A stretch of 7,064 bases of DNA from Flavobacteriales bacterium UBA5869 (GTDB taxonomy: Bacteria; Bacteroidota; Bacteroidia; Flavobacteriales_D; Crocinitomicaceae): NCBI GenBank assembly GCA_002432565.1, contig DJFP01000120.1:2197-9260 (forward strand). Direction: 5' to 3'. Shown in pieces: positions 1 to 5,736 of this stretch; within the stretch, counting starts at the first letter, position 1; each line of letters starts with the position of its first letter. The position numbers were made by a program, and so were the translations under genes. The notes beneath the pieces are model-generated. The model was not told where the DNA came from and did no database searches. It saw nothing but the letters and a program-made list of their open reading frames with translations.

Positions 1-1488
1 ATCTTAACAGGTGAGCAGGACCCAACTTCCGGACGTGTGGAATTGGAACCCGGAAAACGTATGGCTGTATTGAGTCAGAACCACTTTGCTTTTGACGAAT
101 TTGAAGTATTGCAGACCGTAATCATGGGGCACAAGCGCTTGTTCGAGATCATGACCGAAAAAGATGCTTTGTATGCAAAACCTGATTTCTCGGATGAAGA
201 TGGAATGCGTGCTTCGGAACTGGAAGCGGAATTTGCAGATTTGGAAGGATGGAATGCAGAAACAGATGCAGCTACTTTGTTGAGTAACCTGGGAATTGAT
301 GAAAGTAAGCATTACATGAAAATGGAAGATGTTCCTTCCGAATACAAAGTACGTATTTTGCTTGCTCAGGCCCTTTTCGGAAACCCGGATGTGTTGGTAC
401 TCGATGAGCCTACCAATGACCTGGATCTGAAAACAATCGGTTGGTTGGAAGATTTCTTACTGGATTTCAGAAATACGGTAATCGTGGTATCTCACGACCG
501 TCACTTCTTAGATACGGTTTGTACGCATATCTGCGATATTGACTTTAGCAAAATCAACCTGTTTACAGGAAACTATACATTCTGGTACCAGTCTTCCCAG
601 TTGGCTGCTCGTCAGCGTGCTGATAAGAATAAGAAAGCAGAAGATAAGAAGAAGGAACTACAGGATTTCATTGCGCGTTTCTCTGCAAATGCTTCAAAAT
701 CCAAGCAGGCAACAAGCCGTCGCAAATTGATCGAAAAATTAGACTTGGAAGAAATCCAGCCGTCTTCCCGCCGTTACCCTGGAATTACTTTCCAGCAGGA
801 ACGTGATGCAGGGAACCAGATTCTTACTGTTAGCGGATTAACGAAAATGCACGAAGGTGAATACATGTTCAAGGACTTGTCATTCACACTGAACAAAGGA
901 GATAAGGTTGCTATTGTTTCCAAAAACTCATTGGCAATTACTCAGTTCTTCGAAATATTGAATAACAAGATGCAGGCTGATAAAGGGGAGTTTACTTACG
1001 GTACAACTATCACCACAGCTTACCTGCCGAACGATAACTCTTCGTTTTTCCAGGATAAATTGTCTCTGATCGACTGGCTGCGTCAATATGCCCAAACAGA
1101 TGAGGAAAAAGAAGAAGTAAACCTTCGTGGATTCCTTGGAAGAATGCTGTTCTCCGGCGAAGAAGCATTGAAAAGTGCTACAGTTCTTTCAGGAGGTGAA
1201 AAAGTACGTTGTATGTTGTCGCGAATGATGCTTGCAAAAGCAAACTTCCTGATGATGGACGAGCCTACAAACCACCTGGACCTGGAATCTATTACTGCAT
1301 TAAACAACGGAATGACTGCATTCGAAGGAACCATGTTGTTTACCTCTCATGACCACGAGTTGGTTTCTACGGTTGCAAACCGAATTATCGAATTGACTCC
1401 AAACGGTTTCATTGATAAAATGATGCCGTATGACGATTATTTGCAGGATGCTAAGATTGCAAGTTTGCAGGAAGAATTGTATGCATAG
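1..1488 (+). CDS. ybiT: YbiT-type ABC-F ATPase (ribosome-associated), 5' end missing
   Basis: The frame is open from base 1 to the TAG at 1486-1488 (495 codons). The first residues, ILTGEQDPTSGRV, are the stretch that follows the first Walker A in ABC-F proteins, so about 40 residues are missing on the left. ABC-F proteins are soluble twin-ATPase factors that act in the ribosomal E site; there are no membrane segments. Visible order: NBD1 Q-loop Gln at 76-78, degenerate signature VPSEYKVR at 331-354, Walker B VLVLDEP at 391-411, SHDRH switch near 490-504; charged interdomain linker about 571-741 with FSANASKSKQATSRRK (679-726), a stretch I recall nearly identically from E. coli YbiT; NBD2 with degenerate P-loop SKNSLAIT (919-942), Q-loop Gln replaced by Asn (1030-1032), intact LSGGE (1186-1200), Walker B FLMMDEP (1246-1266) and SHDHE (1345-1359). 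Full length would be about 535 residues, normal for YbiT. The symbol rests on family resemblance, not proven orthology. Confidence 0.93.
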   Translation: MLTGEQDPTSGRVELEPGKRMAVLSQNHFAFDEFEVLQTVIMGHKRLFEIMTEKDALYAKPDFSDEDGMRASELEAEFADLEGWNAETDAATLLSNLGIDESKHYMKMEDVPSEYKVRILLAQALFGNPDVLVLDEPTNDLDLKTIGWLEDFLLDFRNTVIVVSHDRHFLDTVCTHICDIDFSKINLFTGNYTFWYQSSQLAARQRADKNKKAEDKKKELQDFIARFSANASKSKQATSRRKLIEKLDLEEIQPSSRRYPGITFQQERDAGNQILTVSGLTKMHEGEYMFKDLSFTLNKGDKVAIVSKNSLAITQFFEILNNKMQADKGEFTYGTTITTAYLPNDNSSFFQDKLSLIDWLRQYAQTDEEKEEVNLRGFLGRMLFSGEEALKSATVLSGGEKVRCMLSRMMLAKANFLMMDEPTNHLDLESITALNNGMTAFEGTMLFTSHDHELVSTVANRIIELTPNGFIDKMMPYDDYLQDAKIASLQEELYA

Positions 1489-1514
1489 ATAGAATACAAT
1501 ACTAGTTTAAATAG

Positions 1515-1545
1515 AAAAGGGACGGACGTGAGTTTGTCCCTTTTT
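1515..1545 (+). terminator. Rho-independent terminator, probably bidirectional
   Basis: AAAAGGGAC (1515-1523) pairs perfectly with GTCCCTTTT (1536-1544). Two G-T pairs and one A-T pair extend the stem inward, leaving a six-base loop (1527-1532). A T run (1541-1545) follows the stem on the plus strand, 27 bases after the ABC-F stop codon. The A run on the 5' arm becomes a T tract on the minus strand, so the same hairpin could also end transcription from the converging minus-strand gene at 1598-1939. Confidence 0.85.
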
Positions 1546-1597
1546 GTTATCTCTAAAATTAAGATTACAACGTGACCAGTTCCGATCAGATTTTATG

Positions 1598-1939
1598 TTA
1601 TTCGGATGGAATTACATGTAATACATGCCAAATAAAATAAAAAATGAAACCAATGTACAGCCAGTATTGCATCCGGTTGAAGTGATCAACGGAAGACTCT
1701 TGCAAATCCATAAGATCCGGGTTCTCTGTTCTTAAGGATACGGCTATATTTCTTTTGTACTTTATTCCATTCAAAATGGTGTAAATCCATGAAAATACAG
1801 CTCCCGCCGGAAATGTTAATAAGTAATCGGGAGATTTCTTAGTGCAACTCGTTATGGAAAACATAGAAGCAAACAAACTGATTCCTATCACGCAATTTAC
1901 AAATATCAATCGGTTATGAATTAATCTGAAAGGATTCAT
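1598..1939 (-). CDS. Small hypothetical inner-membrane protein, three predicted helices
   Basis: This is a 113-residue protein starting at ATG (1937-1939) and ending at TAA (1598-1600); I do not recognise the family. Hydrophobic stretches lie at about residues 11-30, 39-58 and 92-110. Positive residues (R5, R10 and the KYKR run at 60-63) fit a topology with the N-terminus and the 59-91 loop in the cytoplasm and the C-terminus outside. The loop at 64-90 is polar and acidic (ENPDLMDLQESSVDHF). An ITSC sequence at 29-32 resembles a lipobox, but two more helices follow, so a lipoprotein is less likely than a polytopic protein. No Shine-Dalgarno sequence precedes the ATG; the upstream bases are A-rich (GATAAAAA), which is common in Bacteroidota. 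A terminator-like hairpin separates it from the upstream minus-strand unit, so it is probably transcribed alone. The length and membrane pattern make it a credible gene, with function unknown. Confidence 0.72.
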   Translation of the reverse strand: MNPFRLIHNRLIFVNCVIGISLFASMFSITSCTKKSPDYLLTFPAGAVFSWIYTILNGIKYKRNIAVSLRTENPDLMDLQESSVDHFNRMQYWLYIGFIFYFIWHVLHVIPSE

Positions 1940-1979
1940 TTTTTATCGTATTATAGACATTCTTGATCCGGATTAAAGC

Positions 1980-2009
1980 AAGGGCATCTGTCACTTGACA
2001 AATGCCCTT
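1980..2009 (-). terminator. Hairpin terminator of the T9SS protein/zipper protein unit
   Basis: AAGGGCAT (1980-1987) pairs perfectly with ATGCCCTT (2002-2009). After one mismatch (1988/2001), TGTC (1989-1992) pairs with GACA (1997-2000), giving a long hairpin with a tiny loop. Read on the minus strand it lies 53 bases past the stop codon of the zipper protein and is followed by an interrupted T tract (TTGCTTTAAT). No plus-strand gene ends nearby, so it most likely ends the minus-strand unit. The imperfect T tract lowers certainty. Confidence 0.6.
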
Positions 2010-2062
2010 TTAGTTGATCATTTAGTTGTAGTGTACTTTATTGGAAATAAAGGAATCGGCGA

Positions 2063-2299
2063 TCAACTGATTCTTTTGAGAATAATCTTTTTTAAGACCC
2101 GATGATCTAAACTCAGATCATCATACATTCGTTTTAAGCGGACGTTTTCCTTTTGAAGCTCATTTATTTTTTCATTTAGTTGAGCAATACATTTCTGAAT
2201 AGGGAATACCTGAGCAGAAAACGTATGATCCATAAAAACATCACCGGTTTTATTTTCTATTGTCAAAATCTCCGTTTCCATATCAGGATATTTTTTCAT
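2063..2299 (-). CDS. Small leucine-zipper protein with IS3 OrfA-like tail
   Basis: This is a 78-residue protein from ATG at 2297-2299 to TGA at 2063-2065. A TTG at 2312-2314 would add five residues (MKVPQ); I prefer the ATG because neither start has a clear ribosome site. The second half is a regular coiled coil: I34, L41, L48, L55, L62 and L69 are each seven apart, and the partner core positions are I38, I45, N52, Y59, H66 and I73, with Asn at a core position as in GCN4. The C-terminal pattern ENVRLKRMYDDLSLDHRVLK strongly recalls the OrfA tail of IS3-family transposases (ENxRLKxxxADLSLDxxxLK), whose leucine zipper mediates multimerisation. The first 33 residues show no helix-turn-helix, signal peptide or membrane segment, so it is not a complete OrfA. 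It begins 22 bases after the T9SS gene stop and is probably cotranscribed. The function is unknown; a cytoplasmic oligomer-forming protein is the safest reading. Confidence 0.68.
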   Translation of the reverse strand: MKKYPDMETEILTIENKTGDVFMDHTFSAQVFPIQKCIAQLNEKINELQKENVRLKRMYDDLSLDHRVLKKIILKRIS

Positions 2300-2321
2300 T
2301 TGAGGAACTTTCAATCCGCTA

Positions 2322-5300
2322 TTAATTTTTGATTAAAGGAATGAATTGATCTCCGCATTTAAGGGTGTACATTCCTGCAGAAACATGTTTCATATCCAAT
2401 AACAATACTCCTCCTTCCTGATCAAAGAATGGAATACTTGCTCGGATATCCTGTCCAAGCATGTTATAAATATGAAATTCAGGAACAGTATGTGAATCTG
2501 ACTTGATAAAGGCAAAATCGGTAACAGGATTCGGATAAATGGAAATTCCCGATTCCTGGAACAGATCCAGGTAAATTACTGCCAAATCAGTGGTGGCAAT
2601 TGACCCGTTTAAATCATATTGGAGTAATTTGTAATAAGATGTACCACTATACGGATTGGTATCAAATGTTTGATAATTCAGTAATTGAGTCGAATTTCCC
2701 GCGGCTTGTATCGTTACAACATATTCCCAATTTATTCCATCAACGGACCTTTGAATAATGAAATAATCGCTGTTAATTTCCGAAGACGTTTGCCAATCCA
2801 GTTGTACTTTCCGATCATTTATCGGGTGTGCCTGAAAATCAATAACGGTAACCGGAAGCGGCGTTAGCGGAGTAATTGTTGCCAATGTGAAATAGGGAGT
2901 TGTACCGTTCAAAGTGATCCCAGAGAAATCGACATGAGTTCCGTTAATAACCGCTCCGGAATATACAGTGGCATTTGTCCAGTCGGTACCATCATTATCA
3001 ACTAATAATCGGAGATTGGAAACAGGAGTATACGCTACCAGCATGCTGGTTTCAAAACCGATTGTCACATTTTGGGAAAGATTGGTGTTCTGACTTTTCC
3101 ATACGCGTTCGATGCGGGCATAAATTCCAGCCGGTAAATTGGCAAAGCAAACAGGATTTGTTGTTACCTGGTTCGCTAAACCATTATTCCCCCAAACTAA
3201 AAAAGTTTGGTCCGAAGTAAAGGTATTGGCATTGGTTTGATTACTGCTGCTGATAGTTGTTAAACCAACAGTTGCTGGCTCATTATTATTCACACTGATC
3301 GATTGTTTTTGATTCAATGCCGAAGCATCGTCTCTTCCTATACCTGCAATATCATTGTTATATCCCGAATTTGTAGTCTTATTCCAAACAGTTGCTCCTG
3401 CTGAAGAAATGTAGTTATAGGTAGCTGCAGTTCCGGTGTTTCCACCTCTGGTAAGACCATACTTTAAAGCCAGGTAACTTTCAATTTTGTTTTTATCTGT
3501 TGCAGTGGGGGTATTGGTATACATAATGATCTCTGCAATATTGGCATCTGTGTCTTCTCCTCCGTTTCCATTTCTGCCGACATATAAACCAGTTGATATA
3601 ATCGGAGTATAGGTAGAGTTGTTTGAGTTGGTAGCAGCCACCGTAACGGAATTTTTAGTTATTAGCTGAGTAGCCCCGCTTCCTGTTGATGAAGTCATAG
3701 ATGAAGACAAATTACTGTATTCGGTTGGTGCCGCCCAATCAAAAGTCCAGCCATTTAAACTTGCGTCACTTGATTGGCTTCTAAAACCCGGTTTGAATTG
3801 ATGTCTGTAATTATTCATATTGGAAGAATAGCAAAAACCGGTAAAATTGTCTACACTGAAATCGCTGATTACAAAGTAACTTCCGGAAGAAGTCATTAAA
3901 TCCGGGCTTGTGCTGGTATTTGACAAAAATGTATTGGAAGCTGCCACGAAATCGAATCTTGGATTGTAGTTAAATAATTTAGGACTAGTTGCTCCGCTTA
4001 TTACTCCAGGTTGCTGGCTTGCAGTGCTTTGAGTAACCGGGAATGTTCCTGCACTGCCTGCGGTATTGTTCCATGTAGCAACACCTGTACCCATCACAAT
4101 ACTCGCACTATTGTCAGCTTTATACCATACGCTTAAACCGCTTGATACACCACCGGGAGAACCTATACAAGCTATAATTGACCTGTTTCCAGCAGGGTTT
4201 GTCGCTGCTGGAGTTCTTAATGTGCCTCCAACGGTCATGGAGGCACATTGTGCATCAACAACATTTCCAATGGTTGCAGAAGCGTTATTGAGGTCATAGG
4301 CAACCCAAAAATAATTTGTTCCGGAAGTGAGTACCTGGGTCCCGTTGATGGTAATTGATCCTGATGCAACGGAAGTCCCCGCTCCGTCAAATGCATTGAT
4401 AGCAGAGAATGTACTTGAATTTCCCGTATAATAAATGTGAATAAGTGAAACATCATTGGTATTTGTTCCGGGAATGGTGGAACCGCTCATGTTCATCACG
4501 ATCTGAGTCAAACTCATAGGTGATGTGCACCCGTTGGTAACAACCTCCAATCGTAGAATTTCCTGTTGGGTATTGCATTTTTGAACCCCTGAAGTGGTTG
4601 GTTGAGCAACAGTACACGATGCAAATGACATACTTGTTGGTGTGTATGTGAACGTTAATCCGGCAGCGGGTTTTATTGTTCCTGAAAATTGGCAGGAAGC
4701 AGTATTTGTTCCTCCGGCGCTGGTTGCAGCCCAATTTGTTGTAGTAGTTCTATTCAGGAAATCCGCATTAGAGCTTCCTCTTAAACCAACTTCTACTGTC
4801 GGTGTGGTTGAGGCGCTGGCATTTATGGTACCTCCGTATATAATCCTGATAGTATTGGTAGAGTAGTTTAATCGGATTTGGAAACTGATCCGTTCACCGG
4901 TTACGCTAAATCGCTTCACATCCCTCCATTGGATCACAAACTCATTGGAAGCTCCCACATTTTGATACCTGACCTCTTGCGTTACGCCTCCTCCGTTTGC
5001 AGCATTATTTAAATCCGTTCCGAAAGCAGAGATTATTCCTGCAGGTGAACCGGTTCCAGAGATGGGAAAGTAATCATTCGTAATCGGAGCAGAGCCAAAG
5101 GAAATATACCCATTTGAAGAAATGTAAACTTCCGTATAAGCAGTACAATTAAATGTGAAAGAAGGAATGGTAATAGCGTTTGAAACATTGTCATCAAATG
5201 TGGTTGTCCACAGAGTGGTACCGCCTGTAATAGCTGTAAATGTACCTGAAGACTGGGTAAACGAATTCGAACTTACCTGGCAAAAAGAAGGTGAGCTTGC

Positions 5301-5351
5301 CCAAAAGAATAAAATCAGAAACGAAATTCTACGTGTGAATTTTTGTGTCAT
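2322..5351 (-). CDS. Large multidomain secreted protein with T9SS type A sorting domain
   Basis: This 1009-residue protein has a complete frame, and ATG 5349-5351 is the only ATG after the upstream in-frame stop. A Sec signal peptide spans about residues 1-25 (two Arg, then FLILFFWAS). Visible regions in order: a beta-rich N-terminal domain, about 26-240 (VYISSNGYISFG, FGTDLN, FVIQWRDV); a domain like the N-terminal region of BNR-repeat sialidases, about 245-393 (GTNYFWVAYDL, GNVVDAQC); a LamG/concanavalin-like jelly roll, about 396-636 (LSVWYKAD, ending YLALKYGLT); a conserved Bacteroidota region, about 640-825 (NNDIAGIGRDDASALNQKQS), which I think matches DUF8202; an FN3-like module, about 832-930 (LPVTVIDFQA, WQTSSEINSDYFIIQRS); and a type A sorting domain from about 937 (ISIYPNP, HIYNMLGQ, SAGMYTLK). 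The family role is export across the outer membrane by T9SS, then C-terminal cleavage and surface anchoring or release. No catalytic domain is recognisable, so adhesion or glycan binding is an inference. Composition is rich in Ser, Thr and Asn, as usual for such proteins. It is divergent from the TPR gene. Confidence 0.95.
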   Translation of the reverse strand: MTQKFTRRISFLILFFWASSPSFCQVSSNSFTQSSGTFTAITGGTTLWTTTFDDNVSNAITIPSFTFNCTAYTEVYISSNGYISFGSAPITNDYFPISGTGSPAGIISAFGTDLNNAANGGGVTQEVRYQNVGASNEFVIQWRDVKRFSVTGERISFQIRLNYSTNTIRIIYGGTINASASTTPTVEVGLRGSSNADFLNRTTTTNWAATSAGGTNTASCQFSGTIKPAAGLTFTYTPTSMSFASCTVAQPTTSGVQKCNTQQEILRLEVVTNGCTSPMSLTQIVMNMSGSTIPGTNTNDVSLIHIYYTGNSSTFSAINAFDGAGTSVASGSITINGTQVLTSGTNYFWVAYDLNNASATIGNVVDAQCASMTVGGTLRTPAATNPAGNRSIIACIGSPGGVSSGLSVWYKADNSASIVMGTGVATWNNTAGSAGTFPVTQSTASQQPGVISGATSPKLFNYNPRFDFVAASNTFLSNTSTSPDLMTSSGSYFVISDFSVDNFTGFCYSSNMNNYRHQFKPGFRSQSSDASLNGWTFDWAAPTEYSNLSSSMTSSTGSGATQLITKNSVTVAATNSNNSTYTPIISTGLYVGRNGNGGEDTDANIAEIIMYTNTPTATDKNKIESYLALKYGLTRGGNTGTAATYNYISSAGATVWNKTTNSGYNNDIAGIGRDDASALNQKQSISVNNNEPATVGLTTISSSNQTNANTFTSDQTFLVWGNNGLANQVTTNPVCFANLPAGIYARIERVWKSQNTNLSQNVTIGFETSMLVAYTPVSNLRLLVDNDGTDWTNATVYSGAVINGTHVDFSGITLNGTTPYFTLATITPLTPLPVTVIDFQAHPINDRKVQLDWQTSSEINSDYFIIQRSVDGINWEYVVTIQAAGNSTQLLNYQTFDTNPYSGTSYYKLLQYDLNGSIATTDLAVIYLDLFQESGISIYPNPVTDFAFIKSDSHTVPEFHIYNMLGQDIRASIPFFDQEGGVLLLDMKHVSAGMYTLKCGDQFIPLIKN
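4219..4249. repeat. Perfect 12-bp inverted repeat inside the T9SS protein gene
   Basis: AATGTGCCTCCA (4219-4230) is the exact reverse complement of TGGAGGCACATT (4238-4249), with a seven-base loop (ACGGTCA). On the coding strand it covers codons 368-378 of the secreted protein (QCASMTVGGTL), in the sialidase-N-like domain. No T tract follows on either strand, so it is not a standard terminator. The mRNA could form a stable hairpin here. Confidence 0.8.
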
Positions 5352-5430
5352 GTTAATTATTGCTAAGTTGTTTGTAGTTTAAAACAGTTGGCGCAAGGTT
5401 AGAGAATTCCAAAGCGGATTTAAATTATTT

Positions 5431-5451
5431 GCTCCGACAAAGCTCGGACAA
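5431..5451. repeat. Paired decamers one helical turn apart, also a short hairpin
   Basis: GCTCCGACAA (5431-5440) and GCTCGGACAA (5442-5451) differ at one base and start 11 bases apart. The difference makes TCCGA (5433-5437) and TCGGA (5444-5448) an inverted pair with a six-base spacer. The site lies about 80-100 bases upstream of the T9SS gene start, where an operator or a leader hairpin would be plausible. No binding protein can be named from sequence. Confidence 0.4.
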
Positions 5452-5692
5452 TAGTTTCTTTTTAATGATAAATAATTGATTTTCAATTTATTAATACATC
5501 TTAAAAATTAGTTGAGAAAGTATTCTTAATTGTCGGTTTCAGATGTGCTTCCTGGTGAATGAGGTGTTTTACCCGATTATGCCCTTGGTTTTTAATTGAT
5601 TTATCAATAGAAAATTAGAATCAAATTAAATTTTTGAGTGCTATCAGAAATTGAATCAGTTGAAGAACCACTCATTGTCCGTATTATTTATT

Positions 5693-5700
5693 TAGTTTTG
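5693..5700 (+). promoter_or_regulatory. Bacteroidota-type -7 box of the TPR gene
   Basis: TAGTTTTG is an exact match to the Bacteroidota -7 consensus TAnnTTTG recognised by the primary sigma factor. The nearest upstream TTG (5675-5677) is only 15 bases away, against a usual spacing of about 19, so the -33 element is weak. Transcription would begin near 5705-5708. That would leave the ATG at 5704 without a leader and favours the later in-frame starts at 5722 or 5737. Confidence 0.5.
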
Positions 5701-5736
5701 TACATGTTAGCTCCCATTAGAATGTATTTTCACACA

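Larger units (their letters stand above)
5352..5736. other. Divergent intergenic region, AT-rich, with promoter elements
   Basis: This region lies between the start of the T9SS protein gene (minus) and the chosen start of the TPR gene (plus). It contains a paired decamer/hairpin at 5431-5451, long AT-rich stretches (about 5451-5520 and 5590-5640), and a -7-like box for the plus-strand gene at 5693-5700. I found no exact TAnnTTTG box facing the T9SS gene; the nearest is the 7/8 match TTAATTTG on the minus strand at 5622-5629, about 270 bases upstream of that start. No RNA gene or convincing small coding frame was seen. Confidence 0.6.

Noticed and set aside
1611..1622. 12-base perfect palindrome ATTACATGTAAT near the 3' end of the small membrane protein gene.
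   Set aside because: A 12-base palindrome without a spacer is expected about once or twice by chance in 7 kb, and this one is AT-rich and inside a coding region.
1844..1855. ITSC lipobox-like motif in the small membrane protein.
   Set aside because: Two further hydrophobic helices follow and the N-terminal segment is long, so a polytopic membrane protein explains the sequence better than a lipoprotein.
1950..1955. TATAAT on the minus strand 10 bases before the small membrane protein start, like an E. coli -10 box.
   Set aside because: Bacteroidota primary promoters use TAnnTTTG, no -35/-33 partner is placed correctly, and the sequence is AT-rich enough for this to arise by chance.
2063..2299. 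An intact IS3 insertion sequence at the zipper protein gene.
   Set aside because: There is no helix-turn-helix half, no OrfB with a DDE domain, no terminal inverted repeats and no visible target duplication; only the tail resemblance remains.
3192..3210. CCAAACT/AGTTTGG 7-bp hairpin with an A-rich loop in the T9SS gene.
   Set aside because: Stems of seven pairs are common by chance at this length, and it has no T tract or other context.
5045..5054. GAACCGGTTC palindrome in the T9SS gene.
   Set aside because: A ten-base palindrome inside a coding region is expected several times in 7 kb.
4066..5382. Plus-strand open stretches opposite the T9SS gene (about 4066-4299, 4642-4866, 5155-5382).
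   Set aside because: They lie antisense to a well-supported 1009-residue protein, have no recognisable domain, and owe their openness to its Ser/Thr/Asn-rich codons.
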